A stretch of DNA of 64,000 bases from VXRD01 sp965232265 (GTDB lineage: Bacteria > Latescibacterota > UBA2968). Positions 37,801-45,714 of the stretch are shown in pieces. The DNA lies in contig CBDDPH010000002.1 in the NCBI GenBank assembly GCA_965232265.1, positions 2,790,001 through 2,854,000 on the forward strand, in the 5' to 3' direction. The notes beneath the pieces were generated by a model. It saw only the letters and a program-made list of their open reading frames with translations. It was not told the DNA's origin and searched no databases. The stretch's first letter is position 1. Each line of letters starts with the position of its first letter. The position numbers and the translations under genes are program-made.

Positions 37801-40800
37801 CGGGAGATAATTTTGAAGACGTGGATCAGAATACGACGGATATTCTGCGCCGCTATCCCTCTGGCCTCAACGGAACAGAGGGCAACAGAGCAGAGCGTCA
37901 ATCTCGCCCCGATACCGAAGACCTCAATGGCAATGGTATTCTCGATCAGCGCGAAATTTTTATTCGATACAGCGTGGATTTGTCCAGCAACCGGGGCCTG
38001 TCCCCTGTATCGGGCACATTTACCGGCCCATCCACGCTTGTGCCCGGCACCGAATCCGATCTCTTTCCCGAATTGGGGGGTGTTACGGATCCTCCGTGGC
38101 GTTTGTTGCGCATTCCCCTCAAAGGACAAGACGCGCCCCGCACGTTTGAAGGCAGTCCCGACACCACATTTGCCAGCGAGATTGATTTTGTGCGCGTCTG
38201 GCTCGAACACAACGACACCACCTCTGTCGAAATCTATACTTTTAGTGCGACCGGCAGTGAATGGCAGGAAGACCCGGTCGCCTTTGGGCAGTTATCGGGC
38301 GATTTTCAGGTTTCGACTATTGGGACAAACAACTCCTTTTACGAGTCCCCTCCAGGACTTGAGCGCGAAATTGATCCCACGACGGGTATCCGGTTGTCTG
38401 AAAATTCTCTGGTGCTCGAATTTGTCGATCTCTACCCGGGCGAATCCATCTCGGCATCTCGCAGTTTTGCCGATGGTGAGAACTATACCGAATACGGTGT
38501 TATGACGCTGTTTTTGCACGGCGGCAACCCGGCTGATCCAACGTATAACACCAATTTTTTAGATGTCGCCGATTCCGTGAGCACAGGCCCCAGTCCAATC
38601 GAATTTTTTATGCGCTTTTCTCCCATCAATGACGATTCTCTCAACTTTTACGAATACCGATCGCGGGTTTATCGCGGCTGGGCAGAAGAAACCAATACCA
38701 TACGTTTAGACCTCGAGATCATGTCGCAACTCAAGGGTCGGTTGCTCGACCTTCAATCCATTGAGCAAGCATCGGACACCGTTAGTGTGTCGCTTCGAGA
38801 CGGCGATTTCCTCGCCCAATATGACAAGGAGGGCAATCGCATAGAAATCGACGTAGATGACCGCACCTATATCGTGCGCGGCAATCCGGCACTGTCATCA
38901 ATTAGAGCTTTTACCTTGGGCATTCGCAACCGCGGCGATGAGATTCTCCTGGGCGAGAACGAGGTCTGGATCGATGAATTGCGCGTTGATGAAATTCGCA
39001 AAAAACCCGCCGTATCTGCCCTGGCTGATGCGCGTATAACCTTCGCCGATCTGGGCAATCTGACGGTCAATCTGGAGCGCCGAAGCGGCGATTTTCAAGA
39101 CTTGCAAGGCAGGGCTTCGGGCAACACCACGACGCGCTTCAACTTTGACAGCCAGATCAACATCGACAAATTCTTTCCCAAAGAATGGAATACTTCTATG
39201 CCCGCCCGATTCAGCTATAACCGCTTTACGTCAAGCCCCCGCATACGCCCGGGATCGGATATTGTGCTCACGCCCGAACAAAAAATCAACGAAAGCGATG
39301 TGCGCTCTCAGACGCGCTTTACCATTTCGCTGAGAAAGCGGCCAGCCCGCGAAGATCCGACCCTGCTGGCTCGCATTTTGTTTGACAAAGCCTCCACGTC
39401 ACTCAACTACAGTTCCGATGCATCGACAACGGGTGCGATTACCCAGCGCAGGCGGAGCCTGAACCAGAACTTAAACGGTAATATGACCTATAATCAGGTG
39501 TGGTCTCAGCGCGAAGCACTCGCCATTTTTAAGTGGGTGCCCTTTTACAAACCGCTCAAAGAGGCACAGTTTTTTTACCTGCCCTCCAGTATCAATTACA
39601 ACCTGCGTTTTAATCGTGGGATATCGGATCAAACCTCTTTTCGCGCCATCGCTGGCGACACTTCAAATGTGATTGACACGGTGCGAGAAACCTTCAATTT
39701 GACTGAAAGTTATGCCATCAAGCTCTCGCCATTTCGCAGTCTAAATGCCGATTATTCGCTTACTATCAACCGCGATTTACGTAATGGCTATACTTTTACC
39801 CAACTCCAATTTGGACGTGAAATATCGCGCAATCAATCGATCAACTTCAGATTTACGCCGCGCATTTCCAACTGGCTCACCGTAAATCCGTCGTATTCGG
39901 CCACATACACAGATCGTTTTGAAATCGGGGGAGAACGCGTACAGTACGGCAGTATTCGGCGCGGTCTCACAGTTAATAATCAGCAAACGGCGAATGCGCG
40001 TGTCAATCTCAATCTGCCCAGCTTGTTTCAACGCTGGACGCGCAGATCCGGCAAAGACGGTGGTTTTTCGATTTTGCAATGGATTGGCACAGTGGGAGGT
40101 CGCCTTCAAAATGTGACGAGCAGTGTTTCTCAGAACAAATCAAATAATTTGTTTGGCCTGCTGGCCCGCCCCTCATTGGCCTATCAGTTCGGCTTTCGAG
40201 ATACGGCCCAGGTCCCCAGTGTCGTTGCGAGTACGGGAACGAGAACCAATGCCAGCAATGTGCGAAGACAGGCGCAGATATCCAGCGGTATTCGGTTGCC
40301 GCTGGGGCTAAATTTCAACGCCTCTGCCAATTATTCCGAAAACGAACGCACGGGCAATACACTCGGCAAAGACGATCAGGTCGTCTTTCCCAAATTTGAC
40401 GCGAGTTGGCGCGGCCTTGAGCGCGTGCCTTTGATCGGCTGGTTTTGGGTTAGTTCCAATGCCAGTTTCGGGTATCAGGAATCGCGCCTGCGACGGGGGG
40501 ATGGCAGTCTCAGTCTCTCCTCACTTTATCTGACAAGCGATGCCAAAGAAATATCCTACAATCCACTTTTTCAGTGGAGCGCGCGCTGGAAAGGCGATGT
40601 CAATACGACATTTAGCCGCCGCCAAAGCAAAAATGATGAAATCCGCTATCAGCGCAATGTGACTGCCGATACGGCTTCTGTTCAACCGACCCTTGCCGAC
40701 CGCCTGATTGGGACCACTTTGACGGAGAACGGCACGTTGCAAGCGGATGTGCGCTATTCGCTGCGCGGAAAATTGCAGCGCAATCTCGATCTCACACTTT

Positions 40801-41045
40801 CCTTTTCGCGCAATTTGAATACGCAAACCGAAATGCCTCGAAGTGTCGAAGCCGATGTACCTGTCGAACCCATTATCCGCCAAAACTCGACCGGTTGGTC
40901 CGTTAGCCTGGGGACGCAGTATGCCTTTAGCTCGCGATTTACAGGCGGCACTACGTTTCGGCATGAACGGCGCAAAGACCACCTGCGCGATCTCACCAAT
41001 GTAACCTGGGATTTTCGATTCTGGGGTGAAATTGGGTTTCAGTAA
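34854..41045 (+). CDS. sprA: SprA-like type IX secretion outer-membrane translocon
   Basis: A 2063-residue protein with a signal peptide (about 1-29, ending IALATPG). Family hallmarks are NTKNVAYIDDFEGALN (about 763-778), MRYVNGLDLSRSKFLELWI followed by IDLGDVSERV (about 870-905), and the alternating beta strands of a very large barrel over the last 900 residues. The protein ends in an aromatic residue pattern (FWGEIGFQ). In Bacteroidota, SprA forms the 36-strand channel of type IX secretion; typical lengths there are about 2300-2400, so this one is a little shorter. The gene is single, with its own promoter, divergent from lptF/G-like genes. A PorV-like and sorting-domain pair lies at 15-18 kb. 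Confidence 0.9.
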   Translation: MKFIHIHLWSRGLSVLFYLALLCPSIALATPGLRPQIGVSTLEAFLRDTPGSTTSYFPQRRPYATPMAQLIETETEYTLMVFRDLGGTPYGLPVIISLSDFMRYKFHHDSHRLAQERLGGRMDDDGEGEGIIDVKIPIRVPRRLSAITGEGSANLTIRGHRRIELSGLSQYTLGQAQAALTRTSRFPTINFEQEAQLTVEGTIGDRIMVSLEQNSERQGFDLTEGLRLQYTGDEDGIIETIEAGNTTLALPGTRLIGFSGGSRGGLFGIKTRGRVGAINFTVVTSQDKSSSDRKTFTGQGEEKSDEIHDYRYIENTYFFLDNAYRENFRNGLLPAPGDRVNEQSVRVFINDYNAQNDLEDSAIPGIAYLAWNNGAPDEAASRRSDKGVEEGTFHELDPIEFTALPEGYLIHERGSVSRGYTLAVAYQTASGENFGDIQFIPDPGNPDKKIQLKLIKARQQRPTDPTWGLAWRNVYSLRGRNIDPDGLFVGIFRQVPGEIPQDNQEGRSYLEIFGLDRHTNGSSESSPPDRLIDIGTGQDLPGLNLAKGHLVLPFLEPFGEEGLGAPDLEVRVPGIYNETNVSNRQEAGRYVIRVRSTSQSTEFNLGFLGLVENSEVVRLNSRTLRRDTDYTINYQTGRLKFIGEAEDLVADPSSELDISYQTKDQFGFGQSKSLLGVRLERPFDDQYSLIGMTLLYGSQSTATPRVRVGQEPTRTILWDANARFRMQPKLLSDLVNSIPLVNTQAPSSIDMDFEIAQSLPNPNTKNVAYIDDFEGALNSTAFAIGKIGWHRASVPVRNSRMLTLPQGRLTWYNPIDRDRASLSRIQPTRDDITAEQDIVDILKLRYDPARSNGFPIRSQNNESGIPQNSWAGIMRYVNGLDLSRSKFLELWIRGDDGQLHIDLGDVSERVLLPLDHPMYNDPDDRERFPSGFRTEDKPIGGLPTGDDIVIDEEDIGLDGLTDAQEAEVFRNIFPGVTVPSDPSGDNFEDVDQNTTDILRRYPSGLNGTEGNRAERQSRPDTEDLNGNGILDQREIFIRYSVDLSSNRGLSPVSGTFTGPSTLVPGTESDLFPELGGVTDPPWRLLRIPLKGQDAPRTFEGSPDTTFASEIDFVRVWLEHNDTTSVEIYTFSATGSEWQEDPVAFGQLSGDFQVSTIGTNNSFYESPPGLEREIDPTTGIRLSENSLVLEFVDLYPGESISASRSFADGENYTEYGVMTLFLHGGNPADPTYNTNFLDVADSVSTGPSPIEFFMRFSPINDDSLNFYEYRSRVYRGWAEETNTIRLDLEIMSQLKGRLLDLQSIEQASDTVSVSLRDGDFLAQYDKEGNRIEIDVDDRTYIVRGNPALSSIRAFTLGIRNRGDEILLGENEVWIDELRVDEIRKKPAVSALADARITFADLGNLTVNLERRSGDFQDLQGRASGNTTTRFNFDSQINIDKFFPKEWNTSMPARFSYNRFTSSPRIRPGSDIVLTPEQKINESDVRSQTRFTISLRKRPAREDPTLLARILFDKASTSLNYSSDASTTGAITQRRRSLNQNLNGNMTYNQVWSQREALAIFKWVPFYKPLKEAQFFYLPSSINYNLRFNRGISDQTSFRAIAGDTSNVIDTVRETFNLTESYAIKLSPFRSLNADYSLTINRDLRNGYTFTQLQFGREISRNQSINFRFTPRISNWLTVNPSYSATYTDRFEIGGERVQYGSIRRGLTVNNQQTANARVNLNLPSLFQRWTRRSGKDGGFSILQWIGTVGGRLQNVTSSVSQNKSNNLFGLLARPSLAYQFGFRDTAQVPSVVASTGTRTNASNVRRQAQISSGIRLPLGLNFNASANYSENERTGNTLGKDDQVVFPKFDASWRGLERVPLIGWFWVSSNASFGYQESRLRRGDGSLSLSSLYLTSDAKEISYNPLFQWSARWKGDVNTTFSRRQSKNDEIRYQRNVTADTASVQPTLADRLIGTTLTENGTLQADVRYSLRGKLQRNLDLTLSFSRNLNTQTEMPRSVEADVPVEPIIRQNSTGWSVSLGTQYAFSSRFTGGTTFRHERRKDHLRDLTNVTWDFRFWGEIGFQ

Positions 41046-41048
41046 AAA

Positions 41049-41076
41049 AGTTTGAAGTGTGAAGTTTGAAGTGTGA
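41049..41076. repeat. 14-bp tandem duplication after sprA
   Basis: AGTTTGAAGTGTGA occurs twice in direct tandem. It resembles the GAAGTGGGAAGTGA pair at 56326-56353. Confidence 0.7.
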
Positions 41077-41141
41077 AGGCCACCCATCGCCTCCCCCAAG
41101 CGGTGCTTCATCTCACCTTTTTCGTCTCACGGATTTTCACA

Positions 41142-41549
41142 ATGTTCACGTTTAATCGCAACGAACAAATTATCCTGTTGATGCTTTGCGGCATTTTGCT
41201 GGTGGGCGTTGTTGTCAGTTATATTGACAGCAAGGATCCGGATCGCATTCCCGATTTTGAGGTGCGTAAGAATGCCGTGGAAGTCCCCTCTCGAGAAGAA
41301 GCAGAAGTTCACCAATCTACGCCGTCAACTGGAGCGGACGGGAAAGGGGAGTTGATCGATATCAACTCGGCGACGGCAAAAGAGCTTGAGCGTCTGCCCG
41401 GTATTGGGCCTCAAATTGCGGGGCGCATTGTGGCCTATCGCGAGCAGCATGGGGCTTTTAAGCGCGTTGACGATTTGACAAAGGTCAGGGGTATTGGTCC
41501 CAAAACCCTCGAGCGCTTGCGCCCACACCTTACGATGAGCACGCCATGA
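41142..41549 (+). CDS. ComEA-like helix-hairpin-helix DNA-binding protein
   Basis: A 135-residue protein with one N-terminal membrane segment (about 10-28), a linker of about 40 residues, and a C-terminal tandem helix-hairpin-helix of the ComEA type (DINSATAKELERLPGIGPQI, then IVAYREQHGAF and VRGIGPKTLERL). This binds double-stranded DNA on the outside of the membrane; in competent bacteria ComEA helps DNA uptake. The ATG at 41142 is taken because the longer frame begins inside the repeat region. Its stop overlaps the next start (ATGA), so it heads a short operon with a PilM-like gene. Confidence 0.88.
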   Translation: MFTFNRNEQIILLMLCGILLVGVVVSYIDSKDPDRIPDFEVRKNAVEVPSREEAEVHQSTPSTGADGKGELIDINSATAKELERLPGIGPQIAGRIVAYREQHGAFKRVDDLTKVRGIGPKTLERLRPHLTMSTP

Positions 41550-42400
41550 GTAGAGCTACGGGCATTCATATTTCGGGCAACACCTTGCGCGTGGCCCATC
41601 TCGAAAAATTGGATAATGCGTATTGTCTGAGGGGACTTATTGACCAGCGCGTATCAGAGGCTTTTGATTTTGATCCCGAAAAAGAAGTGCCCAAATCCTT
41701 TGTTGAGGAATTGGGTCAAGTGCTTGAAAGCCTGCCTAAACCGATTGGCACGCTTTCTTTTTGTCTTTCAGGTGGCTTGTATCACATTCAAAAAGTTCCT
41801 CTTGAAGTCGCGGGAGAAGAAGACCGCCGCGAGCAGATTTTGTGGGAAGCATCACAGGCACTCATTTCTCCCGTTGACAATTGTGTGATCGATTTTATTA
41901 CGGTAGGGCGCGTGGCTTTTTGGACCGCAGTACGCAACGGGGTGATTGACGCGCACAAAACCCTGTGTTCTGCACTGGGGAAAACCCACCTGCATATCTC
42001 TGTCGCGCCACTATCTCTATTTTGTGCGGGACTGCCCGCTCGCGTATGGGAAACAGGTAGGAAGATGGCTATTCACAGCGATTTAGATGGGTCTTTTTAC
42101 GTTTCGGTTGAAAATGGTATTTTAGTCGATGTTGAAACAGATATTTCCGATTCTTCGAGTCTGCAACGCTGGTTCTCTCTTGCCAATTCACCACACCGCC
42201 CCTGTAAACGGGTTTATCTGTCGGGAGACACGCCACTCATTGATCCGCCAGCCGATCTCAGCGTTGCGGAATATCCCCTATTTCTCGGTATAGACACCGC
42301 GCAGTTGCCAAAGCGAGATCGCGCAAAACTCGGACAGGCGAGCGGGTTTGCCCTTGCTCTGGGTGCGGGGTTACACAAACTCATATCGGAGGCTCCATAA
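41546..42400 (+). CDS. PilM-like actin-fold protein
   Basis: A 284-residue soluble protein. The pattern GIHISGNTLRVAHLEK at the start, then KVPLEVAGEEDRREQILWEA and the following DFITVGRVAFWTAVRNGVID, resembles the type IV pilus assembly ATPase PilM and its actin-like fold. Here it is shorter than typical (about 350), and the nucleotide-binding glycines are less clear, so ATP binding is uncertain. It overlaps the ComEA-like gene by 4 bases. Together they hint at a type IV pilus or DNA-uptake module, although no other pil gene is in the window. Confidence 0.55.
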   Translation: MSRATGIHISGNTLRVAHLEKLDNAYCLRGLIDQRVSEAFDFDPEKEVPKSFVEELGQVLESLPKPIGTLSFCLSGGLYHIQKVPLEVAGEEDRREQILWEASQALISPVDNCVIDFITVGRVAFWTAVRNGVIDAHKTLCSALGKTHLHISVAPLSLFCAGLPARVWETGRKMAIHSDLDGSFYVSVENGILVDVETDISDSSSLQRWFSLANSPHRPCKRVYLSGDTPLIDPPADLSVAEYPLFLGIDTAQLPKRDRAKLGQASGFALALGAGLHKLISEAP

Positions 42401-42403
42401 CAA

Positions 42404-43162
42404 ATGGCTGACCACAAAGATCAGATTGAACAAATACAAGAGGCAATCGTGCGTATTGAGCAAAAATTAGATCAGATTGCCAGGACACAGGCCCCAATTC
42501 GAGACCTTCGAGAGATTAAGTCCCGAGTCTATAAAGAAGCTATTAGCGGTGCTCGAGAACGCCGGGAAATTTTTTCTACGCTCGACGCGATCCAGAAAAA
42601 TATCGCTGGTCTGCAATCCAATGCCCGCGCCCGATTGGATCGGCGCACAGACATTCCCCCGACCGAATTGCGGGTTGGGATATTTGTCGATGTACAGAAT
42701 ATTTTTTACGCGGCAAAACCGTTTAATGCGCGTCTCGATTTTGAAAAACTGCTGGCACTCAGCGTGGGGAAACGCCGCTTGATCCGCGCGATTGCCTATG
42801 TCGTGCAATCGCCGGATGTTGACCAGAGCAATTTTATTTCGATGCTTCAACAAAAGAGCTACGAGGTGAGAAGAAAGGATTTGCGGCAGCGCAGCGATGG
42901 GTCGGCCAAAGGCGATTGGGACATGGGCATGGCGATTGATATCATGAGATTTGTCGATAAACTCGATGTCGTGGTTCTCGTGAGTGGTGACGGGGATTTT
43001 GTGCCTCTGGTCGATCTCGTAAAAACTCTGGGCCCGCGCGTTGAGGTTATTTCCTTTACCTATAATACGGCGCGGGATCTCATCAACAGCGCAGATGAGC
43101 ACATCCCCATTGAAGAGGCTCTGCTTTTGAGAAATAGCGCGCAGGTAGAGTCCGCAACATAG
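42404..43162 (+). CDS. NYN-domain protein (LabA/DUF88-like)
   Basis: A 252-residue protein. The first 70 residues form a coiled coil (QIQEAIVRIEQKLDQIA). A NYN/PIN-like nuclease domain follows (about 88-240) with the expected acidic residues: VGIFVDVQNIFYAA, GDWDMGMAIDIMRF and VLVSGDGDFVPLV. NYN domains are predicted RNases, often in RNA processing. The coiled coil may drive oligomerisation. GGAGG lies 11 nt upstream of the ATG, inside the end of the PilM-like gene, and obgE follows 11 bp later, so it is part of the same transcription unit. Confidence 0.88.
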   Translation: MADHKDQIEQIQEAIVRIEQKLDQIARTQAPIRDLREIKSRVYKEAISGARERREIFSTLDAIQKNIAGLQSNARARLDRRTDIPPTELRVGIFVDVQNIFYAAKPFNARLDFEKLLALSVGKRRLIRAIAYVVQSPDVDQSNFISMLQQKSYEVRRKDLRQRSDGSAKGDWDMGMAIDIMRFVDKLDVVVLVSGDGDFVPLVDLVKTLGPRVEVISFTYNTARDLINSADEHIPIEEALLLRNSAQVESAT

Positions 43163-43173
43163 CGAATTTTCCC

Positions 43174-44154
43174 ATGTTTGTCGATCTAACCAGAATTTAT
43201 GCCCGCTCGGGCAACGGCGGCAATGGATGCAAAAGCTTTCGCCGAGAAAAGCACGTGCCGCGCGGAGGGCCAGATGGTGGCGATGGTGGCAAGGGGGGAG
43301 ATGTGGTTTTTTTTGCGGATTCGCGCCTTTCCACGTTGCTCGATTACCGGTATCAACAACACCTGAACGCGGGGCATGGAGAACATGGGTCTGGGCAAAA
43401 GAGAGCGGGACGACGGGGTGACGATGCTGAAATACCCGTGCCGGTTGGCACGCTTATCAAGGATATGGAAACGGGTGAGATTCTCGCGGATTTGGCCGAG
43501 CCCGGTCAGCGCGTTGTTTTGATTGAGGGCGGACGCGGTGGTCGTGGCAATGCGCGTTTTGCCACGCCGACAAACAGAGCGCCAGAGTATGTCCAGCCCG
43601 GAGAAGCAGGGCGAGAACGCCATCTGGAACTCGAGCTCAAACTCATCGCCGATGTCGGTCTGGTCGGCCATCCAAATGCGGGCAAATCGACTCTCCTATC
43701 CAGAGTGTCTGCGGCGCGACCCAAAATCGCCGATTATCCCTTTACGACCCTGCAACCCAATCTGGGCATTGTCAAATGCGGCGATTACGATAGCTTTGTT
43801 ATGGCAGATATTCCCGGCCTGATCGAAGGGGCGCATCTCGGCAAAGGGCTTGGGTTTCAGTTTTTGCGCCATATTGAGCGCACGCGCGTTCTGCTTTTTA
43901 TGGTCGATGTCACCAGCCCCAATCCCGAATACGACTTGGCAATTCTAAAAGAAGAACTCGACCGTTTCAGTCCCAAATTGCGCGAGAAACCCACGATGCT
44001 CATTGCCACCAAGCTGGACTTGTTGCCGCCGGAACAAGGCAAGGGTCCATTTTTTGACGGTCAAACAGATATGGGCATTTCCTCTGTCACAGGTCAGGGT
44101 CTGGACGCGCTGATTCAGGCGTTACGGGATCTGATCAGGCAAACAGAGGCATAG
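43174..44154 (+). CDS. obgE: GTPase Obg (CgtA)
   Basis: A 326-residue essential ribosome-associated GTPase that helps 50S maturation and stress control. The N-terminal glycine-rich Obg fold (1-157) begins MFVDLTRIYARSGNGGNGC. The G domain has G1 GHPNAGKST, switch I DYPFTTLQPN, G3 DIPGLIEGA, G4 TKLD and G5 SSVTGQG. The optional C-terminal OCT domain is absent, as in many phyla. The last gene of the ComEA-PilM-NYN-Obg run. Confidence 0.97.
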   Translation: MFVDLTRIYARSGNGGNGCKSFRREKHVPRGGPDGGDGGKGGDVVFFADSRLSTLLDYRYQQHLNAGHGEHGSGQKRAGRRGDDAEIPVPVGTLIKDMETGEILADLAEPGQRVVLIEGGRGGRGNARFATPTNRAPEYVQPGEAGRERHLELELKLIADVGLVGHPNAGKSTLLSRVSAARPKIADYPFTTLQPNLGIVKCGDYDSFVMADIPGLIEGAHLGKGLGFQFLRHIERTRVLLFMVDVTSPNPEYDLAILKEELDRFSPKLREKPTMLIATKLDLLPPEQGKGPFFDGQTDMGISSVTGQGLDALIQALRDLIRQTEA

Positions 44155-44176
44155 ATGTAGCGAATGAGACGCAAAA

Positions 44177-44212
44177 AATGGGGCGAGAATCGTTTGTGAC
44201 TCTCGCCCCATT
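44177..44212 (-). terminator. Terminator of tRNA-Arg (possibly also obgE)
   Basis: A perfect 12-bp inverted repeat AATGGGGCGAGA / TCTCGCCCCATT with a 12-nt loop. On the minus strand a run of T follows, just past the 3' end of the tRNA. On the + strand it lies 23 bp after obgE and could also stop that transcript. Confidence 0.85.
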
Positions 44213-44217
44213 GGTTG

Positions 44218-44294
44218 TGGTGCGACATACAGGATTCGAACCTGTGACCTCTGGTTCCGGAGACCAGTGCTCTATCCAACTGAGCTAATGCCGC
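44218..44294 (-). tRNA. tRNA-Arg (anticodon CCG)
   Basis: 77 nt including an encoded CCA end. The cloverleaf is complete: acceptor GCGGCAT / ATGTCGC (one G.T pair), D-arm GCTC..GAGC, anticodon stem CTGGT / ACCAG with loop CTCCGGA giving anticodon CCG (reads CGG), five-base variable loop, and T-arm ACAGG-TTCGAAT-CCTGT. Confidence 0.97.
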
Positions 44295-44435
44295 AGGTGA
44301 CACGGGCAGACTGTGGATAGGCCCCTGCCTTAATAGTTTATACCGTAGCGTACCACTGCCTTTTATGGCCGATGTGGTCGGCATATCTAAGTCCAAGGTC
44401 AGGGCTAATTCTATAACGCCGGTGTGAATGGCAGA

Positions 44436-44528
44436 TTAGACCCTCTTTTTGTGTCGGTCTCTTCGGCGCCTTTTTTTTCGCTTATGCGTTGCGATTTTTG
44501 CGCGTTTGCGCTTTTTTCCGCTGGGCAA
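44436..44528 (-). CDS. mS38/COX24 (AURKAIP1)-like 30-residue ribosomal protein
   Basis: A very basic 30-residue frame beginning MPSGKKRKRAKIATHKRKK and ending RHKKRV. The core closely matches the short AURKAIP1/COX24-domain proteins (PF08213) described from Bacteroidota and the mitochondrial small-subunit protein mS38, so a role on the 30S subunit is likely. The start is TTG, set by AGGAGG 6 nt upstream; no ATG is available. It lies 21 bp downstream of the HU gene on the same strand. Its family resemblance supports an FCB-type host. Confidence 0.82.
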   Translation of the reverse strand: MPSGKKRKRAKIATHKRKKRRRRDRHKKRV

Positions 44529-44549
44529 GAGCTACCTCCTATGGGTGCA

Positions 44550-44846
44550 TTAGCTGGATGGGAGAACGGAAACCTCAGCAATAGAAGTACGCAGTTCGCG
44601 TGAGGGTTTGAACACGGGCATTGCACGCGAGGGAATTTTGACGACTTCGCCCGTTTTGGGGTTGCGACCCGTGCGCGGTGCGCGGTGTACGATTTTAAAT
44701 GTGCCAAAACCGCGAATTTCAATGTTTTCACCCTGCTCCATTGCCGCAATGAGCGAGGCGAGAAAGCCCTCGACAACGACAGAAGTATCTGTTTTGGTCA
44801 ATCCCGTAGCGTCGGCAATTTGGTTGACAATATCCGCTTTGGTCAC
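44550..44846 (-). CDS. HU/IHF-family DNA-binding protein
   Basis: A 98-residue nucleoid protein. The typical HU features are present: N-terminal TKADIVNQIADATGLTK, the saddle block IEIRGFGTF, and the DNA-binding arm RAPRTGRNPKTGE with its proline. The C-terminal ten residues (AEVSVLPSS) extend past the usual end. Start is GTG with a GGGG-type site upstream. A strong promoter (-35 TTGACA, -10 TATCAT) lies about 50 bp upstream, fitting an abundant protein; the small mS38-like gene follows on the same strand. Confidence 0.93.
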   Translation of the reverse strand: MTKADIVNQIADATGLTKTDTSVVVEGFLASLIAAMEQGENIEIRGFGTFKIVHRAPRTGRNPKTGEVVKIPSRAMPVFKPSRELRTSIAEVSVLPSS

Positions 44847-44897
44847 TGCATCCCCTTTCTCAGTATTTACAAACGTATTTCTCTTCTAAGCGCGTGA

Positions 44898-44926
44898 ATG
44901 ATAAAAAAACCGAGTACCCTTGTCAA
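44898..44926 (-). promoter_or_regulatory. Sigma70-like promoter of the HU gene
   Basis: On the minus strand, TTGACA at 44926-44921, a 17-nt spacer, and TATCAT at 44903-44898. The predicted start is near 44890, about 45 nt before the GTG of HU. Confidence 0.75.
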
Positions 44927-44971
44927 TACACAAATTTGCACGCGCTTGCTGGTGATATTCCGATTCATGCC

Positions 44972-45292
44972 CTAAAAATCTGCCTCCCACCTGTAAATTT
45001 CGAGATCGACTCGGCCATTGACAAAGACAATACCTTCTCGTTCGAGGCGGGCTTCCTGATTGTGATGCGCCCTGTGATTCCCACTGCGAATGGATACCGT
45101 TCCCCGCGCGTTGATGACCCGATGCCAGGGACAGGGTGTATGCGATGGCAATTCCGATAGTGCTTTGCCCACTTCGCGCGGCCCACACCCTATCCGCTCG
45201 GCAATCTGCCCATAAGTCGCCACAGTACCTTCGGGTATTTTGGCGACCTCTCTGTATATCCGCTCGTATTTTTGGTCGATCTGATTTTTCAT
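44972..45292 (-). CDS. Alkyltransferase-like protein (ATL, MGMT family)
   Basis: A 106-residue protein of the O6-alkylguanine-DNA alkyltransferase fold. The winged-helix part is PEGTVATYGQIAERIGCGPR, and the active-site block reads PWHRVI instead of PCHRVI. The Cys-to-Trp change defines ATL proteins, which bind alkylated DNA and pass it to nucleotide excision repair without transferring the alkyl group. Start at 45292, overlapping the stop of the cytochrome gene by 4 bases (ATGA). Coupling to a c-type cytochrome is odd and may be accidental. Confidence 0.9.
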   Translation of the reverse strand: MKNQIDQKYERIYREVAKIPEGTVATYGQIAERIGCGPREVGKALSELPSHTPCPWHRVINARGTVSIRSGNHRAHHNQEARLEREGIVFVNGRVDLEIYRWEADF

Positions 45293-45639
45293 GGATACCT
45301 TTTAAGGAGATATTGGACGAGTATTTTTCGCCGTGCAGGCGCGATTTCCAGTTTGGGCATTGGTGCTGGGTATTTTTTTAAATATGCCAGCAATCGGGCG
45401 TTGTCTTTTGCGTACGCGGGGGGATCAATCAGAAATTCTTCCAGTGATTCGGGTGTCCATTTGTTTTGTAAGCCCTCTAATTGCGGTGCCTGAGAGCTGC
45501 CAGAGCCGTTGATTTCATGGCATCTTGCACAACCCGATTCCATAAATACGGTTTTGCCATCGGGGGGAGCAGAACAGGCCATCAGAAGGATCGATGCACA
45601 CAGAATACCACACGGGGCAATGGCGATTAAATATTTCAC
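45289..45639 (-). CDS. Lipoprotein c-type cytochrome
   Basis: A 116-residue monoheme cytochrome c. The leader ends in a lipobox LLMAC (Cys about 22), so it is probably membrane-anchored in the periplasm. The heme site is CARCH, and the likely sixth ligand is the Met in PAPMPKL near residue 93. The domain resembles small class I cytochromes used as electron carriers. It precedes and overlaps the ATL gene; no oxidase genes are adjacent, although ctaB is in the same window. Confidence 0.9.
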   Translation of the reverse strand: MKYLIAIAPCGILCASILLMACSAPPDGKTVFMESGCARCHEINGSGSSQAPQLEGLQNKWTPESLEEFLIDPPAYAKDNARLLAYLKKYPAPMPKLEIAPARRKILVQYLLKRYP

Positions 45640-45714
45640 CTATTATCTCTTATTTTTTGCATTATTTTTCGGTCTGGATGTATCTTGATAATTTTACGAA
45701 ATGGAGGAATCATC

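Noticed and set aside
44411..44776. 121-residue minus-strand frame across the HU and mS38-like genes
   Set aside because: It is the other frame of both genes; HU itself and the 30-residue basic gene explain the sequence.
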